Source: Shimia aestuarii (GTDB lineage Bacteria; Pseudomonadota; Alphaproteobacteria; Rhodobacterales; Rhodobacteraceae). Taken from it: a stretch of DNA of 64,000 nucleotides. This document shows positions 46,420 to 56,488 of this stretch, piece after piece; positions within the stretch are counted from its first letter, which is position 1, and the number at the start of each line of letters is the position of its first letter. The notes beneath the pieces are model-generated. The model was not told the origin of the DNA. It was given only the letters and a program-made list of their open reading frames with translations, and ran no database searches. The stretch is taken from the NCBI RefSeq assembly GCF_022814865.1, contig NZ_JAKVRD010000007.1, positions 62,001-126,000 of the forward strand, read 5' to 3'. A program made the position numbers and the translations under genes.

Positions 46420-48458
46420 GGCCGAAGCGCCCTCGTATTCCACATGCGCCGCCCGCTGATGTCGCGGGCGGTTTTCATTTGCAGGCCATCCTTGCGCGCA
46501 TATAGCGCAACCGCGCCCGATTTGCGGAGCCGCGCCGGGGTCCACACATCACAGGGCAAGTCGGTGTCGGTGTCGTGGCTGAGCACCACAAGCGCGGTCT
46601 CCGGACAGTCTGCCAGCGCCGCGACCTCGCGTTTCCCAAACACATGCCAGAGCGCGAGACCGCCAAGCTCCACCTTGCGCACCCTGCCCTCGCCAGCCCC
46701 CCATCGCGCCGCCGCATCCGCCTGATCCGCCCCGTCGCCATCATTCTCGAGCCAGTTGCGCGCCACAAATCCGGCGCCGCGCGGCTTGCTCAGCGCGCGC
46801 GCGCCCGTCTCCTGCATCACCCCCACAAGGCCACCTGTATCCGCGATGAGCGCCAGAGGTCGCTCTGTTCCGATCCATAGGACGCCCGCGACAAGCACCG
46901 GCACCGCGCCAAGACACCGCGCCCGCCCCTGCCAGAGGATCGCCCAAAGCATGCCAAGCGCCAAGAGCGGCAGTACCGCAGCAGGCGGGCGCGGCACATG
47001 ACCGACCGCCCCCTCAAGCCCGGCAACCCACCGCGCCACCCATAGGATCGCATCAAGCCCAAGCCCCATCGGCACAAGCCCCACCGCCTCAAGCCCAATC
47101 GGCGCAAGACAGGCCGCAACCACAGCCGAAGGCACGACAACCGTCCCCATGATCGGCACCGCCAGAAGATTTGCCACAAGCCCATAATGCGACACCGTAT
47201 TGAAATGCGCCGCCCCGAACGGCGCGGTGGCCAAACCGGCCACCAATGACGACACCGCCACAGCAAAGACCGGACGCAAGAAGCGCGGAATCCTGAGCGG
47301 TCCACGCTTGCGCAGAATCTCAAACACCGCGACAAGCGCCGTTGTGGCGGCAAAGGACATCTGGAACCCCGGACCCAGCATCGCCTCGGGCCGCAACATC
47401 AGCACCACCATCGCCGCCACCGCGACCGCCCGCAGGCTGATCGCGCGCCGGTCGACCATGACCGCCAAGAGCGCCACGGCCGCCATGGCATAGGCCCGTT
47501 CTGTCGCCACGTTCCCGCCCGATAAGAGCAGGTAACCCGTCGCAGCCCCAAGCGCGACCATTGCGGCGATTTTTTTGGTCGGCAGGTAAAGCGCGCTCCA
47601 CTCATGCAGCGCCATGCCATAGCGCAGGCTGGCAAAGACAAAGCCAACCAAAAGCCCCATATGCAGCCCCGATATCGCCAGAAGATGCGCAAGGTTCGAC
47701 GCGCGCAGCGCCTCGAGCGTCGATTGAGGCACGCCACTGCGGTCTCCGGTCGTCACCGCCGCCGCGAGGGCGCCCGTCTCCCCGGAAAGGCGGTTTCGGA
47801 TGGCGTCGGACAGACGAAGCCGCAGCCGTAGCAAGCTCTGGCGGTCCGGCGCCGGGGCAAGCGCCAGAACCGGCACCCGCGTATAGCCGATAGCCCCGAT
47901 CCCCTGAAACCACGCGTGGCGTTTGAAATCAAAGCCCCCCGGCTCCACCGGGCCGGACGGTGGCGCAAGATGTCCGGTCAGAATCACGGTCATATGGGGT
48001 TTCGGGTCGATGAACCTTTGGTCTCCATGCAGGGCCACCCGGACCCGTTTCGGAACCTTCTCTGACACCACCCGCGCAAGCACCACCCTATCCAATGTCA
48101 GGCGCAACGCATCTGAGGCCGAACGATCAATGCCCACGATCCGCCCCTCGACTGGTCCGTAGTAGCGCCAGTCCAACACCGGCGCGGCAACCCGGTGCGC
48201 CCGTACCCCGGCGATGGCGACGCCTAACAAACAGAACGCCACCCCAAGCGCCAACGGCCGCGCGGCTTCCGGCAGAGCCCAGACGCCCCCAAGCCCGGCA
48301 AAAGCCATTGCCCCACAGACACCGAGAAAGAGGACGGATGGCTCTTCTCGGCTTAGGAAAAAGGCCCCGATCCCAAGCGCGAGGCACACCGGTGCCCAAG
48401 GGAAGAGATAGCCGCGTTGCCCCTGAAGGGCCGCCCCGATCCGCGCCAACAGTTGCAA
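46413..48458 (-). CDS. comEC: ComEC/Rec2 DNA-uptake channel
   Basis: A 681-residue polytopic inner-membrane protein. The N-terminal DUF4131 part precedes the Competence domain with [39 protein letters not shown] and [11 protein letters not shown]. The C-terminal extracellular lactamase-like domain seems truncated, as in many alphaproteobacterial members. It imports single-stranded DNA in transformation, and is needed for GTA-DNA uptake in Rhodobacter. Its 3' end overlaps lexA by 7 bases. Confidence 0.9.
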   Translation of the reverse strand: MQLLARIGAALQGQRGYLFPWAPVCLALGIGAFFLSREEPSVLFLGVCGAMAFAGLGGVWALPEAARPLALGVAFCLLGVAIAGVRAHRVAAPVLDWRYYGPVEGRIVGIDRSASDALRLTLDRVVLARVVSEKVPKRVRVALHGDQRFIDPKPHMTVILTGHLAPPSGPVEPGGFDFKRHAWFQGIGAIGYTRVPVLALAPAPDRQSLLRLRLRLSDAIRNRLSGETGALAAAVTTGDRSGVPQSTLEALRASNLAHLLAISGLHMGLLVGFVFASLRYGMALHEWSALYLPTKKIAAMVALGAATGYLLLSGGNVATERAYAMAAVALLAVMVDRRAISLRAVAVAAMVVLMLRPEAMLGPGFQMSFAATTALVAVFEILRKRGPLRIPRFLRPVFAVAVSSLVAGLATAPFGAAHFNTVSHYGLVANLLAVPIMGTVVVPSAVVAACLAPIGLEAVGLVPMGLGLDAILWVARWVAGLEGAVGHVPRPPAAVLPLLALGMLWAILWQGRARCLGAVPVLVAGVLWIGTERPLALIADTGGLVGVMQETGARALSKPRGAGFVARNWLENDGDGADQADAAARWGAGEGRVRKVELGGLALWHVFGKREVAALADCPETALVVLSHDTDTDLPCDVWTPARLRKSGAVALYARKDGLQMKTARDISGRRMWNTRALRPQ
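46449..46475 (+). terminator. lexA terminator inside comEC 3' end
   Basis: CCGCCCGC (46449-46456) pairs with GCGGGCGG (46464-46471), followed by TTTTC. It lies 29 bases after the lexA stop and inside the antisense of comEC's last codons. Confidence 0.8.
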
Positions 48459-48537
48459 GCCTTGTCCTCTCTCGGGCAGGTCGCTAGACAGGCGCCAACG
48501 CTAGTCCAATCTTGGTTACGGAAAGGTTAACCCCCTC

Positions 48538-49962
48538 ATGACACGCCAGGTCGTCACCCGTTTTGCTCCCTCGCCCACCGGTTTTCTGCACATCGGTGGC
48601 GCGCGCACCGCGCTGTTCAACTGGCTCTATGCCCGGGGGCGCGGCGGCAAGTTCCTCTTGCGCATCGAGGACACGGACCGCGAACGCTCCACGCCCGAGG
48701 CCACGGCAGCGATCCTTCAGGGTCTCGACTGGCTTGGCCTCGACCATGATGGCGAGGTGATCTCGCAATTCGAAGGCGCCGACCGCCACGCCGAGGTGGC
48801 CCGTGACCTCCTCGCCCAAGGCAAGGCCTACAAGTGCTTCGCGACGCAGGACGAAATCGCCGCCTTCCGCGAGACCGCCCGCGCCGAGGGCAAGTCGACG
48901 CTTTACCGCTCGCCCTGGCGCGATGCCGATCCCGCGACACATCCGGACGCGCCTTATGTCATCCGCATCAAGGCGCCACAGGATGGCGCCACGGTGATCC
49001 GCGACGAGGTGCAAGGCGACGTGACGATCCGCAATGATCAACTCGATGACATGATCCTGTTACGCTCCGATGGCACGCCTGTGTACATGCTGGCTGTTGT
49101 CGTCGATGACCATGACATGGGCGTCACCCACGTGATCCGGGGCGACGATCACCTCAACAATGCCGCGCGTCAGATGATGATCTATGAGGCGATGGGCTGG
49201 GACGTGCCGGTCTGGGCCCATATCCCGCTCATTCACGGCCCCGATGGCAAGAAGCTCTCCAAGCGGCACGGCGCGCTCGGGGCACAGGAATACCAAGTCA
49301 TGGGCTATCCCGCGGCAGGCATGCGCAACTACCTCGCGCGTTTGGGCTGGAGCCACGGCGATGATGAGTTCTTTACCGATGCCCAGGCACTCGACTGGTT
49401 CGACCTTGATGGAATCGGCAAGAGCCCTGCCCGTTTTGACACCAAGAAGCTCGAAAACCTCTGCGGTCAGCACTTTGCTGTCGCAGAAAATGCTGCGCTG
49501 CTGCATGAGCTTCAGGCCTTTCTGACGGCCTCGGGCGAGACACCGCTCTCGGACGAAAAAATTGAGGGGATGGACCGGGCCCTCTACTGCCTCAAAGATC
49601 GCGCCAAGACCTTCCCCGACCTCATTGAAAAGGCTTACTTTATCCTGACTGACCGGCCTCTTCAGCCGGACCAGAAAGCGATGAAGAATCTCGATTCAGT
49701 ATCCCGTGGTATACTGAATGAATTGACGCCGCAGTTGCAAAATGCTAGCTGGACGCGAGACGGTCTGGAGGCTGTTACCAACGCTTTCGCAGAGGCGAAA
49801 GAAATCAAGTTTGGCAAGATGGCAGGCCCCCTCCGGGCAGCCCTCGCCGGACGCGCGGTGACCCCCAGTGTATTTGATATGATGCTTGTTCTGGGCCGCG
49901 ACGAATCCCTCGCCCGCCTGGAGGAAGCGGCTGATTTTGATCCGCAGGCCGGGGAGGCCTAA
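48538..49962 (+). CDS. gltX: Glutamyl-tRNA synthetase
   Basis: A 474-residue class I synthetase. [20 protein letters not shown] has the HIGH signature; KLSKRHG the KMSKS-type loop. It charges tRNA-Glu (and possibly tRNA-Gln in bacteria without GlnRS). A stretch (49621-49800) in the anticodon-binding region has about 51% GC, falling to 43% in 49681-49740, and holds a 9-bp inverted repeat. The flanks are about 62% or more. Confidence 0.95.
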   Translation: MTRQVVTRFAPSPTGFLHIGGARTALFNWLYARGRGGKFLLRIEDTDRERSTPEATAAILQGLDWLGLDHDGEVISQFEGADRHAEVARDLLAQGKAYKCFATQDEIAAFRETARAEGKSTLYRSPWRDADPATHPDAPYVIRIKAPQDGATVIRDEVQGDVTIRNDQLDDMILLRSDGTPVYMLAVVVDDHDMGVTHVIRGDDHLNNAARQMMIYEAMGWDVPVWAHIPLIHGPDGKKLSKRHGALGAQEYQVMGYPAAGMRNYLARLGWSHGDDEFFTDAQALDWFDLDGIGKSPARFDTKKLENLCGQHFAVAENAALLHELQAFLTASGETPLSDEKIEGMDRALYCLKDRAKTFPDLIEKAYFILTDRPLQPDQKAMKNLDSVSRGILNELTPQLQNASWTRDGLEAVTNAFAEAKEIKFGKMAGPLRAALAGRAVTPSVFDMMLVLGRDESLARLEEAADFDPQAGEA

Positions 49963-50032
49963 TCCCCTGCCTGCGTTATGAGACGAACCGCCCGACGCGC
50001 CACGCCGAGGGAACGAGAGGAAGGGAACACGT

Positions 50033-51328
50033 ATGACCGATAGCCAGAGAACTGCGACTTTGACCATTGGAGACAAGTCGTTTGATTTGCCGATCCATTC
50101 GCCGACGGCGGGGCCAGACGTGCTCGACATCCGCAAGCTCTATGCTCAGGCTGGTGTCTTTACCTACGATCCGGGCTTTACCTCGACCGCGTCCTGCGAC
50201 TCCACCATCACCTATATTGATGGCAACGAGGGCGTCCTGCTGCACCGCGGCTATCCGATCAGCGATCTCGCAGGCAAATCGCACTATCTCGAAGTCTGCT
50301 TCCTGCTGCTCTACGGCTACCTGCCCTCCGCGGCAGAGCTTGAGCAGTTCGAAGACACGATCACGCGCCACACCATGGTGCACGAGCAGATGCACACCTT
50401 CTTCCGTGGCTTCCGCCGTGACGCGCACCCGATGGCGATCATGGTCGGTGTTGTCGGCGCAATGTCGGCCTTCTACCACGACTCGACCGACATCTCGGAT
50501 CCGCGTCAGCGTGAAATCGCATCGCACCGCCTAGTTGCGAAGATGCCGACCATCGCGGCGATGGCCTATAAATACACCATCGGCCAGCCCTTCGTGTATC
50601 CGCGCAATGACCTCGACTATGCGTCGAACTTCCTGCGCATGTGTTTCGCCGTACCGGCCGAAGACTATGAAGTGAACCCGATCCTCGCCCGCGCGATGGA
50701 CCGTATCTTTACGCTCCATGCCGACCACGAGCAGAACGCCTCGACCTCGACCGTGCGTCTTGCATCTTCGTCGGGCGCCAACCCGTTTGCCTGCATCGCA
50801 GCGGGCATCGCCTGTCTTTGGGGCCCCGCACATGGCGGCGCCAACCAGGCTTGTCTCGAGATGCTCAAGGAAATCGGCTCGCCCGAGAACATCCCGGAAT
50901 ACATCGCCCGCGCCAAGGACAAGGACGATCCGTTCCGCCTGATGGGCTTTGGCCACCGCGTCTATAAGAACTTTGACCCGCGCGCGACCGTGATGAAACA
51001 GTCCGCCGACGAGGTGCTCGAACTGCTCGGCGTGGAAAACAACCCGATCCTCGCGACCGCCAAGGCGCTCGAAGAAGCAGCCCTCGCCGATCCCTATTTC
51101 GCTGAGAAAAAGCTCTTCCCGAACGTCGACTTCTACTCGGGCATCATCCTCGAGGCGATGGGCTTCCCGACCTCGATGTTCACCCCGATCTTCGCGCTGT
51201 CGCGCACCGTCGGCTGGATCTCGCAGTGGAAAGAACAGTTCTCGGATCCGGCCCACAAGATCGGCCGCCCGCGTCAGCTTTATCTCGGCGAAACCGAGCG
51301 CAGCTACACGGACATCGAAGACCGCTAA
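50033..51328 (+). CDS. gltA: Citrate synthase
   Basis: A 431-residue type II (hexameric, NADH-sensitive type) citrate synthase. [29 protein letters not shown] and [13 protein letters not shown] include the catalytic His, His and Asp region. It begins the TCA cycle. Length and start ([17 protein letters not shown]) are typical. It is monocistronic with a strong terminator. Confidence 0.96.
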   Translation: MTDSQRTATLTIGDKSFDLPIHSPTAGPDVLDIRKLYAQAGVFTYDPGFTSTASCDSTITYIDGNEGVLLHRGYPISDLAGKSHYLEVCFLLLYGYLPSAAELEQFEDTITRHTMVHEQMHTFFRGFRRDAHPMAIMVGVVGAMSAFYHDSTDISDPRQREIASHRLVAKMPTIAAMAYKYTIGQPFVYPRNDLDYASNFLRMCFAVPAEDYEVNPILARAMDRIFTLHADHEQNASTSTVRLASSSGANPFACIAAGIACLWGPAHGGANQACLEMLKEIGSPENIPEYIARAKDKDDPFRLMGFGHRVYKNFDPRATVMKQSADEVLELLGVENNPILATAKALEEAALADPYFAEKKLFPNVDFYSGIILEAMGFPTSMFTPIFALSRTVGWISQWKEQFSDPAHKIGRPRQLYLGETERSYTDIEDR

Positions 51329-51353
51329 GGCGCGATTCAACCCACATTCAAAG

Positions 51354-51385
51354 ACGCGCCCCGGCCTTGCCGCGGGCGCGTTTTT
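51354..51385 (+). terminator. gltA terminator
   Basis: ACGCGCCC (51354-51361) pairs with GGGCGCGT (51374-51381), with internal CGGC/GCCG pairing, followed by five T. It lies 25 bases after the stop. Confidence 0.9.
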
Positions 51386-51569
51386 CGTTGGGTTTTTGGT
51401 GCTAACCCTTTCTAATTCTGACGCTTTCCTTGGATTGTTCGCAAACCGTAAACAACCGCGACTGTGATTTGACTTCTCTCACGACTCGGCGCAAATCTTA
51501 ACGCGCTGGGACACATTTCTGCCTCATTTCCCGATCTGCCAACACGCGCTTCGCGCCAAGGGGGCCTTT

Positions 51570-52571
51570 ATGCTCTACGCTGCCGCCATTCTCGGAACCG
51601 CCTTTCTTGGCTGGGGTCTCATCGAATTGCTTGGTGAAGACGATGACTCCGCGCCTGAAACCGTGGTCGAAGAACAAGAGTACGATACCGTCACCAAAGG
51701 CGACGCTGAAGACAACGACCTGACCGGCAGCACAGGCAATGACCTCCTGATCGGCAAGGGCGGCGACGACACGCTCACCGGCGGCGATGGCAACGACGAC
51801 CTGCGTGGATGGGCCGGGTTCGATACCCTCTTTGGTGGCGACGGCATGGATACGCTCGATGGCGGCTCTGCCGACGATAGCCTCCGAGGCGGCGATGGCG
51901 ATGACCTCCTGATCGGCGGCACCGGCGACGACCATCTCGAAGGCGGCGCCCAGAATGACCAGATGGCAGGCGGCGATGGCACCGATACGCTTTTTGGCGA
52001 ACGCGGCGATGACTCGCTGCTCGGCAATGCAGGCGATGATAGCCTAATCGGTGGCAATGGCGCGGATGCTCTGGCTGGCGGCAGCGGAGAGGACGTCCTT
52101 CTTGGTGGTGACGGCAATGACGTGCTCCTCGGGACCGATCCTTTCGCCCACGAGCTGACCTTCGATGACCTGGCACAGATCTCCCCCGACGCCTCCGCCC
52201 TCGCCGGTCTCTCCGCCGATGTCAGCGAAGACACAAGCGGCCCTGACACGCTTTATGGCGAAGCCGGAGATGATTGGCTGGTGTTCGGCGCGGGCGATCA
52301 GGTCTGGGGCGGCGACGGCGAAGATCTCTTCACCCTCTTTAATGACCAAACCGACGGCAGCGCCCCGGCATCTATCGTCGATTTCAACAACGGGTCGGAC
52401 GCGGAACAGATTGCCGTGATCTACAAAGGTGGCACCACACCCCCTGCCGTCACTGCCGAAAAGATCGGCGACGACACCCATGTTTCGCTGGATGGGGTCA
52501 AAGCACTGATCGTCGAGGATGAGGACGTGGCGACCGTTCTGGCCGCCATCGTCCTTGTCGAAAGCGCTTAA
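51570..52571 (+). CDS. RTX (hemolysin-type Ca-binding) repeat protein with N-terminal anchor
   Basis: A 333-residue protein. It starts with a hydrophobic segment (residues 2-21), a likely signal-anchor, then an acidic stretch, then about 15 tandem RTX nonapeptides (GGxGxDxLx) from about residue 52 to 185. A second short group (YGEAGDDWLVFGAGDQVWGGDG) follows near residue 230, then a C-terminal domain resembling the caps of RTX proteins. No protease, lipase or type I secretion gene is adjacent. It is the sole RTX protein here; the function is unknown. Convergent stops overlap with the hydratase gene (TTAA). Confidence 0.8.
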   Translation: MLYAAAILGTAFLGWGLIELLGEDDDSAPETVVEEQEYDTVTKGDAEDNDLTGSTGNDLLIGKGGDDTLTGGDGNDDLRGWAGFDTLFGGDGMDTLDGGSADDSLRGGDGDDLLIGGTGDDHLEGGAQNDQMAGGDGTDTLFGERGDDSLLGNAGDDSLIGGNGADALAGGSGEDVLLGGDGNDVLLGTDPFAHELTFDDLAQISPDASALAGLSADVSEDTSGPDTLYGEAGDDWLVFGAGDQVWGGDGEDLFTLFNDQTDGSAPASIVDFNNGSDAEQIAVIYKGGTTPPAVTAEKIGDDTHVSLDGVKALIVEDEDVATVLAAIVLVESA

Positions 52572-53347
52572 CGCCCCTCGTAATGCGCTGGCCGTTTCTC
52601 TAGGAAGGCGACAACGCCTTCTTGGAAATCGCGGGTCTTGCCGCATTTGCCCTGAAGCTTCGCCTCGAGCGAAAGCTGCTCTTCGAAATCATTCTCCGGC
52701 GAAGCCTGAATCGCGGCCTTGATATGCGCGTAAGCCTGCGTTGGCCCTTCTGCGAGCGTCTTGGCCCGGCCGCGCCACGTCTCTTCAAACGCCTCATCGG
52801 CGACCGCTTCCCAGATCATGCCCCAGCTTTCCGCCTGTTTCGCACTGATCTTCTCGGCGAAAAGCGACGCGCCCATGGCACGCGCCTGCCCGACAAGCCG
52901 CGGCAGCGCATAAGTGCCGCCCGCATCCGGGATCAGACCAATCTTGGAAAACGCCTGCATGAAATAAGCCCGCTCCGACGCGATCACCACATCCGCCGCG
53001 AGCGCAAGGTTGGCCCCTGCCCCCGCTGCCGCACCGTTGACCGCCGCGATGACAGGCACCGGACAATCCCGGATCGCCCGTAGCATCGGCGTATACTCAT
53101 CGCGCAACGCCCGCTCGAGATCGAGATTCGTGGCATTGCCCACGCCATCGCCAAGGTCTTGCCCAGAACAAAAGGCCCGCCCTGCCCCGGTAAGCACGAC
53201 GACGCGCGCCTCGCGTCCAGCTTCGATCATCGCATGCGTGATCTCGGCCCGCATCTGTGCGGTAAAGGCGTTCATCACATCCGGGCGGTTGAGCGCAATG
53301 ATCGCGATCCCGTCCGTGAGCTCATAGGTGATGGCTTGATAGTCCAT
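52568..53347 (-). CDS. Enoyl-CoA hydratase/isomerase (PaaG-like)
   Basis: A 259-residue crotonase-fold protein. GAGRAFCSGQDLGD and NGAAAGAGANLALAADVV form the oxyanion hole; KIGLIPDAGGTYALPRLVG is close to the PaaG pattern with an Asp in place of the second Glu. PaaG isomerises epoxyphenylacetyl-CoA in phenylacetate degradation. No other phenylacetate genes are near, so fatty-acid or other roles remain possible. Confidence 0.78.
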   Translation of the reverse strand: MDYQAITYELTDGIAIIALNRPDVMNAFTAQMRAEITHAMIEAGREARVVVLTGAGRAFCSGQDLGDGVGNATNLDLERALRDEYTPMLRAIRDCPVPVIAAVNGAAAGAGANLALAADVVIASERAYFMQAFSKIGLIPDAGGTYALPRLVGQARAMGASLFAEKISAKQAESWGMIWEAVADEAFEETWRGRAKTLAEGPTQAYAHIKAAIQASPENDFEEQLSLEAKLQGKCGKTRDFQEGVVAFLEKRPAHYEGR

Positions 53348-53418
53348 GGCGTTTCCCCGTCAGTTCGATTTGCCCAGAGCATACCCGGACACCCTTCGCA
53401 CCCAAGCGAAACCGCGCG

Positions 53419-53871
53419 TCATTCCTCGAGAATTTCTTTCAACCGCGCCTGTTCCTCGGCATCAAGCCCTTCTTCCGCCGTCTTCGGCGCGCTCTGGCGT
53501 CGGCGCAGGTAAAGCGCCGCCGTGCCAAGCGCGAGGAGGAGCATCACCGGCCCCGCAAGGTAGAGCACAAGGTTCGTCCCCCCTGCGCGCGGCTTGAGAA
53601 GGACATACTCACCATAGCGCGAAACGATGAAATCCACCGCCTCCTCATCCGTGTCCCCGGCGACAAGCCGTTCCCGCACCAAAAGCCGCAGGTCACGCGC
53701 CAGTTCGGCATTGGAATCGTCGATGCTCTCGTTGCGACACACAAGACAACGCAGGTCTTTCGACAGATCCCGCGCCCGTTCCTCGAGCACCGGATCATCA
53801 AGGATTTCGTCAGGCTGCACCGCCCAAACCGGCGCCGCGATCAGGGCAAGGATGACCAGAAGACGTTTCAT
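53419..53871 (-). CDS. ccmH: Cytochrome c maturation protein CcmH (thiol reductase)
   Basis: A 150-residue protein with a signal peptide (residues 1-17), the redox motif LRCLVC (Cys42, Cys45), and a C-terminal membrane segment (about 105-125). It reduces apocytochrome thiols for haem attachment. The ATG overlaps the ccmF stop (ATGA). It ends the ccmE-(lysis)-ccmF-ccmH group. Confidence 0.92.
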   Translation of the reverse strand: MKRLLVILALIAAPVWAVQPDEILDDPVLEERARDLSKDLRCLVCRNESIDDSNAELARDLRLLVRERLVAGDTDEEAVDFIVSRYGEYVLLKPRAGGTNLVLYLAGPVMLLLALGTAALYLRRRQSAPKTAEEGLDAEEQARLKEILEE

Positions 53872-55844
53872 TCCGCAGGCACTCCCGCACTCGGCACCGA
53901 TTTGCGCGCCCCTGCGGCGACGCGATAGCGCCGGTCGCTGAGGCTGAAGACACCGCCAATCGCCATCATCAAACACCCTAGCCAGATCCAGTTGGTCAGC
54001 GGCTTGATGTAAATCCGCATGGCCCAACCGCCATCATTCTGCGGATCGCCAATCACCACATAGACATCGCGCAGGAACCGGTAGTCGATCGAGGCCTCTG
54101 TGGTCGGCATCGACTGCACCGGATAGGCGCGTTTCTCAGGATGTAGCGTCGCGACGAAATTGCCATCGCGGCGCACGGTCACGTCGCCCATGGTCGAGAT
54201 ATAGTTTGGCCCCTGCACGCGCTCGACGCTGTTGAGCGTGAACTCATAGGCGCCCACTGTCCACGGCTCGCCCGTCTGCACAACGCGGATATCTTCCTGC
54301 TCCCACGCCATCAGACCGGCAATCCCGACCATCGTCACGCCAAGCCCGGCATGGGCCACCGCCTTGCCCCAATCCGCGCGCGGCAGGCGTTTGAGACGAC
54401 CAAGACGCTGACCGAACGCGCCGCGCCCGGTGCGGCTAAAGATATCGACCATCGCACCGACAACGATCCACGTCCCAAGGAAGACCCCGACCGGACCAAG
54501 AAGCGACTTTTCGCTCTGCACCGACCACGCGAGCCCGGCCAATGCAAACGCCAGCAAGAGCGCCGGCAGGAGCGGACGCGCCGCGCGCAGCACATTGGCC
54601 CGCTTCCAAGGCAGCATCGCACCCACCGGCAGAAGCACCCCGAGCAAGACCATGAACGGCGTGAACGCCATATTGAAGAACGGCGCCCCAACCGAGAGCT
54701 TGCGGGTAAAGAAGATCTCCGACACCAGCGGCCAGATCGTGCCGATAAACACCACGAAACAGGCCACCGCGAGAAGAATGTTGTTCATCACGAGAACGCT
54801 TTCGCGACTCACGATGCTAAAGACGCCCTTGGCCTCCATGGCGCTTGCCCGCGCGGCGAAAAGCATAAGCGCCCCGCCCATGAAGATCGCAAGAATCGCA
54901 AGGATAAACACCCCGCGCTCCGGGTCATTGGCAAAGGCATGCACCGAGGTGATGACGCCCGAGCGCACGATGAACGTCCCAATGAGGGAGAATCCAAAGG
55001 CCAGAATGGCAAGCAGGATGGTCCAGCTTTTCAACGCCTCGCGCTTCTCGACCACGATGGCCGAATGCAAGAGCGCCGCCGCAAGAAGCCACGGCATGAA
55101 CGAGGCATTCTCGACCGGATCCCAGAACCAGAACCCGCCCCAGCCAAGCTCGTAATAGGCCCACCAAGACCCAAGCGCGATACCAATGGTGAGGAACACC
55201 CATGCCGCCAGCGTCCAAGGCCGCACCCACCGCGCCCATGCCGCATCGACACGGCCCTCGATCAAGGCTGCCACAGCAAAGCTGAACGCCATCGAAAGGC
55301 CCACATACCCGAGATAGAGAAACGGCGGATGGAAGGCGAGACCGGGGTCTTGCAAAAGCGGGTTGAGCCCGTTGCCATCAAACGGCGGCACGCCTTCGCG
55401 AAGGAACGGGTTCGAGGTAAAGAGGATAAAGGCGTAGAAGGCCACCGACACAAGCGACTGCACCGCAAGCGCCCGCGCCCGCAGGCTTGGCGGCAAGTTG
55501 TTTCCAAACCACGCCAGCGTCGCCCCGAACAGCGTCAGGATCAACACCCAAAGGAGCATCGACCCCTCGTGGTTGCCCCAGACGCCCGAAATCTTATAGA
55601 GCATCGGCTTCATCGAATGCGAGTTGTTCGTCACCAGCGTCACCGAGAAATCAGAGACCACGAAGGCATAGGTCAACGCGCAAAACGAGAAGGCGGTGAG
55701 AAGGAACTGAATGCCCGCCGCCGGTTCAGCAACCGCCATCCAGGCGGGCCAGCGTTTATGAGCACCAATGAGCGGAACCACCGCCTGCACCACGGCGGTG
55801 AGGGCGGCGAGTATAAGGGCGAAGTGGCCGAGTTCTACTATCAT
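53868..55844 (-). CDS. ccmF: Cytochrome c haem lyase subunit CcmF
   Basis: A 658-residue polytopic haem lyase. WGNHEGSMLLWV and the Trp-rich GSWWAYYELGWGGFWFWDPV (WWD domain) are family hallmarks. It attaches haem to cytochrome c in the periplasm with CcmH. The ATG at 55844 gives MIVELGHFALILA. A perfect CRP-type site (55892-55909) lies 48 bases upstream, so it may have its own regulated promoter apart from ccmE. Confidence 0.95.
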   Translation of the reverse strand: MIVELGHFALILAALTAVVQAVVPLIGAHKRWPAWMAVAEPAAGIQFLLTAFSFCALTYAFVVSDFSVTLVTNNSHSMKPMLYKISGVWGNHEGSMLLWVLILTLFGATLAWFGNNLPPSLRARALAVQSLVSVAFYAFILFTSNPFLREGVPPFDGNGLNPLLQDPGLAFHPPFLYLGYVGLSMAFSFAVAALIEGRVDAAWARWVRPWTLAAWVFLTIGIALGSWWAYYELGWGGFWFWDPVENASFMPWLLAAALLHSAIVVEKREALKSWTILLAILAFGFSLIGTFIVRSGVITSVHAFANDPERGVFILAILAIFMGGALMLFAARASAMEAKGVFSIVSRESVLVMNNILLAVACFVVFIGTIWPLVSEIFFTRKLSVGAPFFNMAFTPFMVLLGVLLPVGAMLPWKRANVLRAARPLLPALLLAFALAGLAWSVQSEKSLLGPVGVFLGTWIVVGAMVDIFSRTGRGAFGQRLGRLKRLPRADWGKAVAHAGLGVTMVGIAGLMAWEQEDIRVVQTGEPWTVGAYEFTLNSVERVQGPNYISTMGDVTVRRDGNFVATLHPEKRAYPVQSMPTTEASIDYRFLRDVYVVIGDPQNDGGWAMRIYIKPLTNWIWLGCLMMAIGGVFSLSDRRYRVAAGARKSVPSAGVPAE

Positions 55845-55891
55845 GCCCTGCGTTATAAGTCGCACGCGTCCGGTGGCCAATGCATTTCGCG

Positions 55892-55909
55892 ATGTGAATG
55901 CGATCACAT
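55892..55909. promoter_or_regulatory. Perfect CRP-type binding site before ccmF
   Basis: ATGTGA-ATGCGA-TCACAT matches the CRP consensus TGTGA-N6-TCACA with both arms intact. It lies between the holin stop (55928) and ccmF start (55844). It differs from the FNR pattern (TTGAT-N4-ATCAA). Confidence 0.65.
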
Positions 55910-55927
55910 TGTCGCGGGGGCGGCGCT

Positions 55928-56488
55928 TTATCGCAGGTCGCCCGCATCAGGCAGCGCGGCTTTGCGCGCCTCTGCCCGCCACGCCCCGAGCGCCGGGTTT
56001 TGCACATCCACAACGCTGTCCTCGCCGCCCTGCCGCAGCGTATCAATCGCGCCCTTGACTTGTGGCACACGTGTCAAAGTTTCCGCGATAGATCGTTGAA
56101 ATTCCTGCCCTTTCGCTTGATGCCGCGCGCCGAAATAGAAGCTCACGATGACACCGAGAAGCCACCACAGGGGCTCCGGCACAAGCGCCAGCCCCGCCAT
56201 GCGTGCCGAGAACCAAACCGGGTCGATCATCGCAACGATGACAAGGCCAATACAGCCAAGCGCCATGACCGGGCGCGGCAGGCGATTGAGCCCATCCATG
56301 ATCCTGTCGAACGCGCCGCGCCGTGTGGCGCGAAACTCCGCCCCCTGTGCCGCCAGCGCCGCAAGCTGCACCTCCTTGGCCCGCGCCGCGCCGGCTTCGG
56401 CGTTCTCGCGAAACACCTCGACCGTCTCGCGCACCGCGTTGCGCCCGTCGCCGAAGATCATTGTGAAAATCCGCGCGATTAACCCCAT
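55928..56488 (-). CDS. Holin of the GTA 3TM type
   Basis: A 186-residue protein beginning MGLIARIFTMIFGDGRNAVR, an amphipathic region with a conserved family pattern (GTA_holin_3TM), then a hydrophobic part: about residues 70-90 and 105-125. A charged C-terminal tail follows. Such holins let the neighbouring endolysin cross the inner membrane to release gene transfer agent particles. Its start overlaps the endolysin stop by 10 bases. It is located between ccmE and ccmF, not with phage structural genes. Confidence 0.8.
   Translation of the reverse strand: MGLIARIFTMIFGDGRNAVRETVEVFRENAEAGAARAKEVQLAALAAQGAEFRATRRGAFDRIMDGLNRLPRPVMALGCIGLVIVAMIDPVWFSARMAGLALVPEPLWWLLGVIVSFYFGARHQAKGQEFQRSIAETLTRVPQVKGAIDTLRQGGEDSVVDVQNPALGAWRAEARKAALPDAGDLR

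Noticed and set aside
51710-52140. CRISPR-like tandem repeat
   Set aside because: The 27-base periodicity encodes RTX nonapeptides in one open frame and lacks spacer structure.
52568-53347. Phenylacetate degradation locus
   Set aside because: Only a PaaG-like protein is present; none of the other paa genes is in the window.
54351-56099. 582-codon open frame on the plus strand
   Set aside because: It is antisense to ccmF and part of the holin; the product is a low-complexity Arg/His/Pro-rich string.
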